A stretch of 64,000 nucleotides of DNA from Companilactobacillus suantsaicola (GCF_004745525.1 NZ_RKLY01000014.1:1-64000); one strand, 5' to 3'. Positions 18,072 through 26,461 are shown, counted from the stretch's first letter. Notes: generated from the sequence alone by a model not told the origin. Translations and numbers: made by a program.

Positions 18072-19075
18072 TTGATGATCTGTCCTTTCTTTTGAGCTTC
18101 TTTGATGAGTGAATCGGAGAATTGAATGTTAAGTTTTTTAGCCATCTTTTCATTTAACATCAGATGGCCTTTTTGCATGAAAGTAACGGGAGTCGTGGCA
18201 GTTTTTTCTTTGCCTTGAAGGATTCTGACGACGTGTTCACCAGTTTCTTCACCGAGTTCGTATTGACTCAAACCAACTGTTGCTAAACCGCCATCTTTAA
18301 CCATTGTGGTTGCAGCTGGGAAGACCGCTTTGTTTTGTTTGGCAGCAATTGAAGTTAACAATTTCATACCACTGGCAACGGTGTTGTCGGTTGGGACATA
18401 AATAGTTTGTGACTTTTCAATCAACGAACTAGCAACTTGTTGAATATCGTTGACTGAATTAATACTGGATACTTGTACGTGAATTCCAGCTTGTTGAGCC
18501 AGTTTTTTCATTTTCTTCATTTGGCTAGTGGCTGAAGCGTCGCTGGAGGTATAGATGATGCCGATTGTTTTCAAATCAGGGATGACTTGTTTCATCAAAT
18601 CCAATTGAGCTTTCAAAGGTGCTTGGTCGGAAACACCGGTGATATTGCCGCCCGGTTTCTTGTTATTTGAGATGATACCGGAGCCTTCTGGATCGGTCAC
18701 GGCTCCCATAACGAGGGGAATCTTGTTGGTGGCATTTTTCAGTGATTGGACGGATGGTGTCGCAATTCCAACCGCTACGTCAACGTTATCCTGCACGAAT
18801 TGCTTACTTATAGTACGCAAGTTACTTTGGTCATTTTGAGCATTTTGAAATTCGATTTTAATGTTTTTACCATCAATGTAACCGTGTTTTTTCAAAGTGT
18901 CATCGATACCCTGATTGATTTGATCAAGGGCGGGATGTGACATTAATTGCAGAACACCGACTTTAGGAATAGCGTTTTCCTTTTTGGTATCGGCGTGGTT
19001 AGTATAAAAGAATGCGAAAATTAAAAATCCGAATAGTAGTACGAGTGTCGCATAAAGTCTCTTGGTGTGTTTCAT
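18068..19075 (-). CDS. ABC transporter substrate-binding protein (TrpX type)
   Basis: Solute-binding protein of 335 residues, family of PF04392-type periplasmic-binding folds. An N-terminal hydrophobic segment (about 8-24) without a lipobox Cys suggests a membrane anchor rather than a lipoprotein. KVGVLQLMSHPALDQINQGI and the following VGIATPSVQSLKNATNKIPLV and GVSDQAPLKAQLDL are typical. I use the ATG at 19075, because GGGGGA lies about eight bases upstream and the longer reading frame would start within the terminator hairpins. Expression is probably controlled by the leader at 19251-19304. Tryptophan or tyrosine as ligand is inferred, not shown. Confidence 0.85.
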   Translation of the reverse strand: MKHTKRLYATLVLLFGFLIFAFFYTNHADTKKENAIPKVGVLQLMSHPALDQINQGIDDTLKKHGYIDGKNIKIEFQNAQNDQSNLRTISKQFVQDNVDVAVGIATPSVQSLKNATNKIPLVMGAVTDPEGSGIISNNKKPGGNITGVSDQAPLKAQLDLMKQVIPDLKTIGIIYTSSDASATSQMKKMKKLAQQAGIHVQVSSINSVNDIQQVASSLIEKSQTIYVPTDNTVASGMKLLTSIAAKQNKAVFPAATTMVKDGGLATVGLSQYELGEETGEHVVRILQGKEKTATTPVTFMQKGHLMLNEKMAKKLNIQFSDSLIKEAQKKGQIIK

Positions 19076-19093
19076 CGTATATTCCCCCAAATT

Positions 19094-19126
19094 AAAAAGG
19101 CAACCCCAGAGTTTGTGGGATTGCCT
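19094..19126 (-). terminator. second leader terminator before the ABC operon
   Basis: On the minus strand AGGCAATCCC pairs with GGGGTTGCCT across ACAAACTCT, followed by TTTTT. It lies between the first leader terminator and the first structural gene, so transcription must pass both. Confidence 0.75.
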
Positions 19127-19173
19127 AAAAAATAAAATACCCACATGGTCTTTTAATAAAAATTCCATGTGGG
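19127..19173 (-). terminator. first leader terminator (attenuator) before the ABC operon
   Basis: On the minus strand CCCACATGG pairs with CCATGTGGG, followed by TATTTTATTTTTT. The 5' arm (ACATGG) can alternatively pair with CCATGT at about 19203-19208 upstream, which would form a competing antiterminator. Confidence 0.75.
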
Positions 19174-19260
19174 CTCTAAAATTATCCTAGTTTAATAAGC
19201 CGACATGGATACAATCCTTTCAGACTGAATCCATATCGGATCAATCTGAGTTATCGGCTT
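19174..19260 (-). promoter_or_regulatory. leader RNA with mutually exclusive stems
   Basis: On the minus strand AAGCCGA, at the end of the leader peptide ORF, pairs with TCGGCTT near 19200. Inside it GATATGGAT pairs with ATCCATGTC. The CCATGT of that stem is also complementary to ACATGG of the terminator downstream. This arrangement is what an attenuator needs. The detailed logic is not resolvable by eye. Confidence 0.55.
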
Positions 19261-19304
19261 TGCCAACGAATATTCGCGATGAGAAGTGTATATGTATTTT
19301 TCAT
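19251..19304 (-). CDS. leader peptide with one Trp codon
   Basis: A 17-residue ORF, MKNTYTLLIANIRWQSR, with a strong ribosome binding site (AGGAG, 9 bases upstream of the ATG). It starts about 30 bases after a consensus promoter and stops inside the first stem of the leader RNA. The single TGG is at codon 14; there is one Tyr codon. Position and structure suggest that ribosome progress on this peptide controls whether the two terminators form, as in trp- or tna-type attenuation. No T-box signature was found instead. Confidence 0.65.
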   Translation of the reverse strand: MKNTYTLLIANIRWQSR

Positions 19305-19336
19305 AATTGAAATCTCCTAACGAATTTGATGTTTCA

Positions 19337-19365
19337 AATATATTTCATAATCTAAAACTTGTCAA
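19337..19365 (-). promoter_or_regulatory. promoter of the ABC operon
   Basis: Minus-strand TTGACA (19365-19360), 17-bp spacer, TATATT (19342-19337). It is the closest match to consensus in the window, which suits an operon controlled after initiation. Confidence 0.8.
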
Positions 19366-19450
19366 CCGCAAATTAATAATACTTTAGTTATTAAAAATTT
19401 TCTGAAAAAACATATAATGTAAGAATAAGCAAAGCAAGGAGAGATTTCTC

Positions 19451-20527
19451 ATGAAAAAAAATATTCGCTTGCTAATAATCGTAGGCTTGTTGGTTTTATT
19501 AGCCACGACATTCACCCACTTTGATAGTTTTTTGTACCATGATCCAATCATCAAAGTGGAACAGACGCAGGTCACTGATAAGCAAACTTCGACAGATGAG
19601 TACAAAAACACTGATACTCAGGTGACCCAAAGAGTTACTGGAAAGTTTTTGAACACTAAAAAAAGAGGACAGAAAGTTTCATTTACCAATACCTATTATC
19701 GTTCACAATTGACTGACAATAAGTATCGAACCGGACAACAAGTTATCTTATCCAAATCCGGAAACCACTACACAGCAAAAAATATTAAGCGTGATACTTC
19801 AGTAGTATTCACGCTTGGTATTGTCATCTTCTTGCTGTATTGCATGAAATTTGATCGGCGTAAATTGTTTGTTAGTATTCTAATTAACATCGCAATTTAT
19901 TTCTGTTATTTACAATTGATTATCGGTACACACAATAGTGCCTTGTTACCATCAACCGTTATAACGGCGTTATTAATTTCTGCAACGGCATTATTAGTTA
20001 TTTTAGGTCCAACGTATTCAGCGGTAATGGCATATTCGAGTACTGTTTTAGCCACAACGACCGCACTTTTATTGAGTACCTTTATTTTGGGTATGACGGG
20101 TTATAGTGGAATGCATTTGGAATTAAATGATTTTGAACTACAGCCGTACTTGAGTGTTTTCTTGTCACAAGTTATCTTTGGCGTTTTAGGAGTTATTTTG
20201 GATGAAACGATGGATATTTCTTCGTCATTGCTTGAGATGAAGAAAGAGGTGGCCGATATTTCTGAAAAGAAACTCTTCAAGTCCGGAATCAATATCGGTC
20301 GTGAATTGATTGGTCCGCTGATCAATATCTTGTTATTCATCGTTATAGCGCAGAATTTGAATGTTGTTTTACTGTATTTGAGTAACGGCAATTCCATCAG
20401 CTATACGATAAATATGACTTTGAGTTTAGGCATTGGTCAACTATTGATCAGTGCGATTGGGATTGTTTTGACAGTGCCAATAACTAGTTTTATTGCTAGC
20501 AAAGTTATCACAAAGAAGGTGAAATAA
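19451..20527 (+). CDS. YibE/F family membrane protein, larger subunit
   Basis: Membrane protein of 358 residues. An N-terminal hydrophobic segment (5-23) is followed by an extracytoplasmic part of about 95 residues (TQVTDKQTSTDEY, GQQVILSKSGNHY). About seven transmembrane segments follow, containing the YibE/F signatures GVILDETMDISSSLLEM and GINIGRELIGPLINILLF. The stop codon overlaps the next start by one base (TAATG), so the two YibE/F proteins are probably made together and may form a complex. The transported or sensed substance is unknown. GGAG precedes the ATG and a TATAAT lies at 19413-19418. Confidence 0.85.
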   Translation: MKKNIRLLIIVGLLVLLATTFTHFDSFLYHDPIIKVEQTQVTDKQTSTDEYKNTDTQVTQRVTGKFLNTKKRGQKVSFTNTYYRSQLTDNKYRTGQQVILSKSGNHYTAKNIKRDTSVVFTLGIVIFLLYCMKFDRRKLFVSILINIAIYFCYLQLIIGTHNSALLPSTVITALLISATALLVILGPTYSAVMAYSSTVLATTTALLLSTFILGMTGYSGMHLELNDFELQPYLSVFLSQVIFGVLGVILDETMDISSSLLEMKKEVADISEKKLFKSGINIGRELIGPLINILLFIVIAQNLNVVLLYLSNGNSISYTINMTLSLGIGQLLISAIGIVLTVPITSFIASKVITKKVK

Positions 20528-21261
20528 TGTTGTATTTATTTGCGACATTCGTTGTTTTACTGCTATTAGTAGCAGGTACACGAGGTCTAACTTTACTGTT
20601 TGGATTGGGAATCAATGTTATTTCAGTCGTTGCACTTTTGATTTTAATTGCTGATGGATTCAATATCTTGATTACTACTGGCGTGATTGCACTTATTATT
20701 CTAGTGGTAGCTATTTTTATGAATGTGGAAAATAGTCAAACTGCTAGTACCGCCTTTACGACGTCAATTTTGATCATGATAGTAATTTTGTTGTTGACGA
20801 TTCCCTTGGAATACTGGGCTAGCGCTCAAGGTATGGGAGCTGAAAACCAAGATGAACTTGAAGCCTTTTCATTAGCAGCAGGGATTTCTTTCCCACAACT
20901 AGCAATCGCAATTATTGTCATCAATAGTTTAGGCGTAATCTCTGAAACTAGTGTTGCTATTACCAGTGGTTTGAATGAGATTGTTTTGAATAAGCCGACT
21001 TTAACACCGAAAGAAATTTTTGATGACGGTTTTTCAGTTGGAAATAAGATTTTGAATACTCAGACGAATACCTTGTTATTCAACTTCTTTTCCGCAACTT
21101 TCCCATTGTTATTTTTGATTCACTCATTGGGTTATAAATTTGGCGATATTTTAAATGATAAATTATTAGTCGCCGAAATTTTAACGACTTTGATCTGTAC
21201 GATTGGAGTTATTTTGACAGTTCCGATTACTTCCTACCTGGTTTATCGTAAAAAGAAGTAG
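20527..21261 (+). CDS. YibE/F family membrane protein, smaller subunit
   Basis: Membrane protein of 244 residues with about seven hydrophobic segments, homologous to the second half of the preceding protein (GVISETSVAITSGLNEI corresponds to GVILDETMDISSSLLEM, and GNKILNTQTNTLLFNFF to GRELIGPLINILLF). It lacks the extracytoplasmic domain. Coupled by a one-base overlap to the upstream gene. Role unknown. Confidence 0.85.
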   Translation: MLYLFATFVVLLLLVAGTRGLTLLFGLGINVISVVALLILIADGFNILITTGVIALIILVVAIFMNVENSQTASTAFTTSILIMIVILLLTIPLEYWASAQGMGAENQDELEAFSLAAGISFPQLAIAIIVINSLGVISETSVAITSGLNEIVLNKPTLTPKEIFDDGFSVGNKILNTQTNTLLFNFFSATFPLLFLIHSLGYKFGDILNDKLLVAEILTTLICTIGVILTVPITSYLVYRKKK

Positions 21262-21436
21262 TTACCGATATTTTTATTTTTATATTTTGAAGCTAAAGCG
21301 ATCAGAATCGCGTGAATACTGGCTTCATCGACCATAAATTTCTTTTTTTTAAAGACCCTGATTTTATTGCTAAAAATCAAGGTTGTTTAGTAAAATTTTG
21401 GCGTAACGTAAATTGACTGAATGTTGAGGAAAAATT

Positions 21437-23110
21437 ATGGCCAATGATAATGAATGGTGGAAGAAATCGGTAGTTTATCAGATCTATCCAATGAGTTTTC
21501 AGGATAGCAATAATGACGGAATCGGTGATTTGAATGGGATCACGAGTCGTTTGGAGTACGTTCAAAAATTAGGTGCGGATGTGATTTGGTTAAATCCCAT
21601 TTACAAGTCGCCTAATCGTGATAATGGCTATGATATTAGCGATTATTTAGCAATTCAACCTGAATATGGCACGATGGTAGATTTTGATAAGTTGCTGGAA
21701 AAAGCGCATGCTCTGGGATTGAAAATTATGATGGATCTGGTGGTCAATCACACGTCTGATTTACATAAATGGTTTGAAGAGAGTCGAAAGTCAAAGGATA
21801 ATCCATATCGCGATTACTATATTTGGCGTGATCCAGTTGACGGACATGCGCCTAACAATTGGGGCTCACGTTTTGATGGTTCGGCGTGGGAATTCGATGA
21901 GCAAACTGGGCAATATTATTTGCATCTGTATGCCAAAGAACAACCTGATTTGAACTGGGAAAATCCCAAAGTGCGTGAAGAAGTCTGGAATCTGATGCGT
22001 TTCTGGTTGGATAAAGGAATTGACGGTTTTCGTATGGACGTCATTAATTTAATTTCTAAACCAGTAGGCTTACCTGACGGCCCAGTTAAACCGGGAGCAA
22101 AATTTGGTGGTACCGGAGCAGTGGCTAATGGGCATCGTTTGGCTGAATTTTTGGATGAGATGCACGAAAAGGTTCTCTCAAAATATGACGTTATGACGGT
22201 CGGAGAAATGCCCGGTTCATCGCCTAAAAATGCAATTGATTATGCTGGGTTGAAAGCAAATAAGCTAAATATGGTCTTCCAATTCACGCATGTCAATGTT
22301 TCGCCAAATAAGGATAAACGTTTGGGTCATTGGAATGATGAAGCAATTAATTTGGTCGATTTGAAGAAAGCTCTCAGTAAATGGGAAATTGCGCTGGATG
22401 GGAAAGGTTGGAACAGTCTTTATTGGAGTAATCATGACCAAGCTCGGGCAGTTTCACGTTTTGCGACCGACGACCCCAAATATCGTGTGAAGGCCGCTAA
22501 GATGCTGGCAACCACGCTTCACATGCTGCAAGGAACGCCGTATGTTTATGAAGGTGAAGAAATCGGCATGACTAATGCCCATTTTACTAAGTTGTTGCAG
22601 TATGAAGACGTCCAGTCGTTGAATGCTTATCAAGAATACGTCGACATTGAAAAGATTGTTGACCAAGAAACGATGCTCAAGTATTTAGCTAATCGATCAC
22701 GCGACAACGCTAGAACCCCAATGCAGTGGGACAGCACTGTTAATAGTGGCTTTGCCAAAACAACACCATGGTTTACTGTCAACGACAATTATCCAGAAAT
22801 TAATGTGAAAAGAAACTTAGCTGATCCTGATTCAGTTTTTTACTATTATCAAAAGTTAATTGAATTACGTCATAATTGCGATTTAGTTGTCTATGGTGAC
22901 TATGCCGTACTCGATCTGGAAGATGAAGAAGTATTTACTTACCGTCGCCGTTATAACGATGAAACCTTATTAGTGATCAATAACTTTACTGCTCAAGATG
23001 TTATTCGTGATTATGGTCAAGAAAGTGGTGCCTTATTGATCAGCAATTATGATGACGATAAGCATACACGTTTGAGAGCTTATGAAAGTAAGGTTTATTT
23101 ACTTAAATAA
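21437..23110 (+). CDS. GH13 alpha-glucosidase (oligo-1,6-glucosidase type)
   Basis: Cytoplasmic glycoside hydrolase of 557 residues cutting alpha-glucosides such as isomaltose or sucrose. N-terminal WWKKSVVYQIYPMSFQDSN is diagnostic for the GH13 subfamily-31 group. Catalytic residues are Asp201 (GFRMDV), Glu257 (VGEMPG) and Asp334 (SNHDQ). The residue after the nucleophile region, in RMDVINL, is Val-Ile, typical for alpha-1,6 and alpha-1,4 oligosaccharide specificity. The calcium-binding DSNNDGIGDL loop is present. It stands alone with no PTS or ABC partner beside it. GAGG precedes the ATG. Confidence 0.92.
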   Translation: MANDNEWWKKSVVYQIYPMSFQDSNNDGIGDLNGITSRLEYVQKLGADVIWLNPIYKSPNRDNGYDISDYLAIQPEYGTMVDFDKLLEKAHALGLKIMMDLVVNHTSDLHKWFEESRKSKDNPYRDYYIWRDPVDGHAPNNWGSRFDGSAWEFDEQTGQYYLHLYAKEQPDLNWENPKVREEVWNLMRFWLDKGIDGFRMDVINLISKPVGLPDGPVKPGAKFGGTGAVANGHRLAEFLDEMHEKVLSKYDVMTVGEMPGSSPKNAIDYAGLKANKLNMVFQFTHVNVSPNKDKRLGHWNDEAINLVDLKKALSKWEIALDGKGWNSLYWSNHDQARAVSRFATDDPKYRVKAAKMLATTLHMLQGTPYVYEGEEIGMTNAHFTKLLQYEDVQSLNAYQEYVDIEKIVDQETMLKYLANRSRDNARTPMQWDSTVNSGFAKTTPWFTVNDNYPEINVKRNLADPDSVFYYYQKLIELRHNCDLVVYGDYAVLDLEDEEVFTYRRRYNDETLLVINNFTAQDVIRDYGQESGALLISNYDDDKHTRLRAYESKVYLLK

Positions 23111-23112
23111 GA

Positions 23113-23231
23113 GAGTGAAACAAGAGCGGTCAGCTCCCGGAGGATAACGTAATTTCAGGAATTGCTCGTCGCACTTTGCGAGTGATTGCTGAAATTTTGT
23201 TATCTCGGAGGGAGTTGCTCTTGTGTAACTC
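23113..23231. repeat. long imperfect hairpin repeat, copy B
   Basis: About 55-bp fold-back: CAAGAGC pairs with GCTCTTG, AGCTCCC with GGGAGTT, GATAAC with GTTATC, AATTTCAG with CTGAAATT, closing on a core GGAATTGCTCGTCGCAC that matches copy A at 888-1003. Compared with copy A, changes occur in pairs that keep base pairing. It directly follows the alpha-glucosidase gene and probably ends its transcript. Confidence 0.65.
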
Positions 23232-23245
23232 ATTTCAGTTAGAGA

Positions 23246-23313
23246 GCGGGATAGGACATGATCAACTCTCGAGTATTAGGGCAAATAAATCCAAAGTTTA
23301 TGTCCTGTTCCGC
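23246..23313. repeat. second hairpin repeat, outer-arm type
   Basis: GCGGGATAGGACAT pairs with ATGTCCTGTTCCGC. The arms resemble the outer arms of copy A (GCGTGGAATAGGCC and GGCCTGTGGAACGC). The interior segment starting CATGATCAA is 27 of 31 bases identical to 24258-24288. Confidence 0.6.
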
Positions 23314-23336
23314 GTTTATGCTGCAAATTTGGGAGT

Positions 23337-23363
23337 AAAAAAGACTGATTTCTCAGTCTTTTT
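23337..23363. terminator. terminator at the end of the NFACT-R gene
   Basis: AAAAAGACTGA pairs with TCAGTCTTTTT around TTTC. The stem includes the stop codon of the minus-strand gene; it can work in both directions. Confidence 0.82.
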
Positions 23364-24210
23364 CAGCTAGCTTTTTAGCTAAGCTGCCATCTGGTGTAAC
23401 GGTCAAAGTTTTAGCATGACCAGTGAATTCGACTAGTCCCGACTTAGCTCCTTTAGGTTTGAAAAGTTGTCGTACTTTTAAAACATCCACGGGAACTTGC
23501 TTGAGTCCACGTCCCTTACTGTAGTAGGCTGTTAAATTGGCAGCTTGTAAAAGAGTCAGTTCGGAAGGATTGGCACTGTGAATTACAACGTGAGAACCGG
23601 CTAATTCGCTGACATGCATCCAGTAGTAGTCTTTGTTGGCAGTTAAAGTTAGGTGGTCATTTTGAGCACTATTTTTACCAACTTCAACTAGGACGTTATC
23701 AGTTGTATAAAAGCGTCGTGGATGAGCTGGCTCGGGAGCCTTAGATGAGTGAAGCACCTTAGTTTTTAGTGCTCCTTCGTCGATAAGTTGTTGCTTGACG
23801 AGTTGGACTAATTCCTTATTTTCGGAGTCGAAATCTTCTTGGCGTTGTTCTTGTTTTTTTAAGTCTTCATTAGCCTGATCAAGATTGTGTTGGATAGTTT
23901 CCAAGCCACGCTTATCTCTGTGATATTGATGGAAGTATTTCTCAGCATTATCCATGACTGATTGCGTGACATCTAAATAAATAGTTAACTGTTGACCATT
24001 TTTTCGATAGTCAGGTAAAACGACATAGCCTTTTTGGAGATCTACATCTTTAGCGTAAGTTTTTAAGAGGGTGCCTTTAGTTTTTAAAACGTCCACGTCG
24101 CCGATTTGGGTGATAGCGCGATTCAATGATTTGATTTGTTTTTGTGTATGTACGATCTGCCATTTCATCGCTTCGACTACTTCGGCAGCGGTACTTTTTT
24201 CTGATGACAT
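23353..24210 (-). CDS. stand-alone RqcH C-terminal half (coiled coil plus NFACT-R)
   Basis: A 285-residue protein equivalent to the second half of RqcH/Rqc2 (NFACT), the ribosome quality-control factor; full-length bacterial members have about 560-570 residues. Residues 10-170 match the coiled-coil region (for example KGTLLKTY and LDVTQSVMDNAEKYFHQYHRDKRG). Residues about 165-275 match the NFACT-R domain (DUF814: VGKNSAQNDHLTL, GSHVVIHSANPSE, AAYYSKGRGLKQVPVDV, PKGAKSG). The NFACT-N domain, with the tRNA-binding residues, is absent, and there is no remnant upstream because the aldo/keto reductase unit lies there. It may be a paralogue next to a full-length rqcH elsewhere. The start has no strong ribosome binding site in view. 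Confidence 0.8.
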   Translation of the reverse strand: MSSEKSTAAEVVEAMKWQIVHTQKQIKSLNRAITQIGDVDVLKTKGTLLKTYAKDVDLQKGYVVLPDYRKNGQQLTIYLDVTQSVMDNAEKYFHQYHRDKRGLETIQHNLDQANEDLKKQEQRQEDFDSENKELVQLVKQQLIDEGALKTKVLHSSKAPEPAHPRRFYTTDNVLVEVGKNSAQNDHLTLTANKDYYWMHVSELAGSHVVIHSANPSELTLLQAANLTAYYSKGRGLKQVPVDVLKVRQLFKPKGAKSGLVEFTGHAKTLTVTPDGSLAKKLAEKD

Positions 24211-24255
24211 AATAAGCCTCGAATCTTTTGTTTGTCTGGTGAAAATTATAACAGA

Positions 24256-24355
24256 ACATGATCAATTCTAGGGTATTACGGCAAATAGGCCACGGCAATC
24301 AAAATTTTGATTACCATGGCCTATTTTTTTATGATGCAAATTTAGGAGAAAAAGT
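24256..24355. repeat. mosaic intergenic repeat
   Basis: The left end (ACATGATCAATTCTAGGG) and right end (TTATGATGCAAATTTAGG) match the ends of the element at 23256-23334, but the interior holds a different hairpin, which is the terminator at 24283-24330. This looks like the same repeat family with an exchanged core. Confidence 0.5.
24283..24330. terminator. terminator of the aldo/keto reductase gene
   Basis: AAATAGGCCACGG.AATCAA pairs with TTGATTACCATGGCCTATTT, followed by a T run; about 20 bp of stem. The stem sequence resembles that of the terminator at 59775-59820. Confidence 0.8.
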
Positions 24356-24375
24356 TATACCCCTAATTTTTCATT

Positions 24376-25296
24376 TTAAGGCAAATCATTGCCGGCAGCG
24401 AAGTAAATGTCATACCACTCTTGTTTAGTTAGGTCGACGTCTCCACCTTTAGCACTATCAGCGATGTGTTCAGGATTCATTGTTCCAATGATAACTTGAA
24501 TGTCAGCGGGATGTCTAAGAATCCAAGCAGTTGCGATAGCATTCTTGCTGACACCGTATTTGTCGGCTAATTCTTGCAACTTCTTGTTCAATTCTGGGAA
24601 CTTGTCATTGTTGATAAATGTTCCAGCAAAGGTACCGTATTGGAATGGTGACCAAGCTTGGATAGTTACACCCATTCTTCTAGAGAATTCCAAAAGGCCT
24701 CCATCATGGTTGATTGAACGTGTATCAGTCATATTAGTGTGCAAACCAAAGTCGATCATTCCTGAATGCATGATGCTGAATTGTAATTGGTTGATCATCA
24801 ATCTTTGACTAACAGCTTCTTGAACTAACAAGTATTGTTGAGGATTGAAGTTAGAAACACCGAAGTGACGAACCTTACCAGCAGCTTGTAGTTCATCAAA
24901 AGCTTCAGCGACTTCTTCTGGCTCCATCAATGGATCAGGTCTGTGAAGTAAGAAGGAATCAAGATAGTCAATACCCATTCTCTTCAATGAACCGTCGACA
25001 GCATCGATCAAATGTTGTTTAGAAAAATCGTATCTCTTGCCAGAAACGATGCCACCCTTAGATTGGATGAACAAGTCACTTCTCTTAACATTACTTTGTT
25101 TCAAAGCTTGGCCGAAGACTTCTTCAGATTTTCCACCACCGTAAATATCAGCGGAGTCAATAAAATTGATGCCACTGTCATAAGCTGTGTCGATTGCTTT
25201 AGCAGCTTGGGCAGGATCTAATTTTTCCATTCTCATGATACCTAAGGCTACAGCTGAAGTTTTCCAGCTGGTTTCACCTATATAACGTTGTTTCAT
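24376..25296 (-). CDS. aldo/keto reductase
   Basis: NADPH-dependent oxidoreductase of 306 residues, TIM barrel of the YdhF/YcsN-like AKR group. The catalytic tetrad is recognisable: Asp in FIDSADIYGGG with Tyr, Lys in IQSKGG, His in LLHRPDP. HFGVSNFNPQQ and the C-terminal IIGTMNPEHI cofactor segment are typical. GGAGG is well placed before the ATG. It is transcribed alone. The substrate is not predictable. Confidence 0.9.
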   Translation of the reverse strand: MKQRYIGETSWKTSAVALGIMRMEKLDPAQAAKAIDTAYDSGINFIDSADIYGGGKSEEVFGQALKQSNVKRSDLFIQSKGGIVSGKRYDFSKQHLIDAVDGSLKRMGIDYLDSFLLHRPDPLMEPEEVAEAFDELQAAGKVRHFGVSNFNPQQYLLVQEAVSQRLMINQLQFSIMHSGMIDFGLHTNMTDTRSINHDGGLLEFSRRMGVTIQAWSPFQYGTFAGTFINNDKFPELNKKLQELADKYGVSKNAIATAWILRHPADIQVIIGTMNPEHIADSAKGGDVDLTKQEWYDIYFAAGNDLP

Positions 25297-25484
25297 TACA
25301 AAGCCTCCATTTATTAATCACATTTTTAATTATTGAGATTTTTTATTTATAAGTCAATTATAAAGATTACGCTTACAAAAATCATACTTATTGTAAATTC
25401 ATCATAAATTTGGCTTTTTTTCGTAAAAAGAAGTCATAAAATATGAAATTATATTTTATAATTTTTTAATTTACAATCAGGATA

Positions 25485-25531
25485 TTGAAATTAAGTTTTA
25501 TTGTTGTATTATCTAATTGTAAGCGATGACA
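25485..25531 (+). promoter_or_regulatory. promoter and cre box of the MurNAc operon
   Basis: TTGAAA (25485-25490), 16-bp spacer, TATTAT (25507-25512). TGTAAGCGATGACA (25518-25531), at the probable transcription start, matches TGNAANCGNTNNCA at every defined position, predicting CcpA repression. Confidence 0.7.
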
Positions 25532-25555
25532 AAAATATATTTGGGGGTAATTATT

Positions 25556-26449
25556 ATGAAATCATATGTCAAAAGATTTTTAGTTATTGCTGCGAGCCTG
25601 CTTACACTGCTCAGCATAGCTACGTTTACTGGTAATACAGTTAAAGCTGCAACTAAGGTTTCACCAACTAGTTCAGTGGCAACTACAACAATGTATTCCA
25701 AGAAATTGCATCTTGATTGGAATTACGATGTTTATGTTCCAGGTGGATACAATCCTAATGGAAAGAAGAAATATCCAGTTCTTTACATGATGCACGGATT
25801 ATACGGAAATCATAGAAATTTACTTGAGAGATTCAATTCTCAACAAATGCTCGACGGGGCAATGAAGCGTAATGGTCAAAAGGCAATTGTCGTTTTCATT
25901 GATGGATTTAACAGTTTTTACGTTAATCAAAAAGGTGGCATGCAAATGGAAAGTGCCATCATGAAAGATTTAGTACCAAAGATCAATTCAACTTATAAAG
26001 TTTCTTCATCCAGAGCAGATCACGCTGTCGGTGGCATCTCAATGGGAGGTTACGCCGCTGCTAGACTTTCATTGAAATATTCTAACTATTTCTCAAAAGC
26101 TTTATTGATCTCACCATCTGTTTGGTACAGTTTGCCAAAGGACAATCCAATCAGAATGAACATGCATGCCTTTACTAATGGCAAGACTAACTGGTCGAAT
26201 AAAGTTTATAACAGTTTGTTCCCAACTAAGTACATCAACAAGAAGACTAAGCCAGTTAAATTCTATGTTGAAACAACTTCAGACGATACAACTGTTCCAA
26301 TTAAGAATGTTAATAGATTTGTGAAGACTTTGAAGAAAGATAAATTCTCAGTTAAGTATGTTAAGGATACTGGAGATAACCACAATTGGACATTTTGGAC
26401 GAAAGCTACTCCGAAATCATACAACTGGTTGATGCAAGAATTTAAATAG
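25556..26449 (+). CDS. secreted alpha/beta-hydrolase esterase
   Basis: Exported esterase of the EstD/tributyrin-esterase-like family, 297 residues. A signal peptide covers about residues 1-30 (ending VKAA). Catalytic Ser lies in GGISMGG, and candidate Asp and His are in TSDDTTVP and GDNHNW. An oxyanion segment YMMHGLYGNHRN is present. GGGGG upstream selects the ATG at 25556; an ATG ten codons earlier has no such site. It is the first gene of the MurNAc operon, ten bases before the PTS gene. A role on acetylated or otherwise esterified wall fragments outside the cell is an inference from this position; other ester substrates are possible. Confidence 0.85.
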   Translation: MKSYVKRFLVIAASLLTLLSIATFTGNTVKAATKVSPTSSVATTTMYSKKLHLDWNYDVYVPGGYNPNGKKKYPVLYMMHGLYGNHRNLLERFNSQQMLDGAMKRNGQKAIVVFIDGFNSFYVNQKGGMQMESAIMKDLVPKINSTYKVSSSRADHAVGGISMGGYAAARLSLKYSNYFSKALLISPSVWYSLPKDNPIRMNMHAFTNGKTNWSNKVYNSLFPTKYINKKTKPVKFYVETTSDDTTVPIKNVNRFVKTLKKDKFSVKYVKDTGDNHNWTFWTKATPKSYNWLMQEFK

Positions 26450-26461
26450 GGGGTAACTAAC

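Noticed and set aside
19080-19340. T-box riboswitch before the TrpXYZ-like operon
   Set aside because: The conserved T-box antiterminator bulge (AGGGTGGNACCGCG type) is absent; a leader ORF with tandem terminators explains the region better.
23176-23370. 64-residue reading frame on the plus strand
   Set aside because: It runs through two long hairpin repeats and a terminator and resembles no protein.
23353-24355. Frameshifted full-length rqcH
   Set aside because: Upstream of 24210 there is only about 165 bases of repeat and terminator before the aldo/keto reductase gene; no NFACT-N sequence in any frame.
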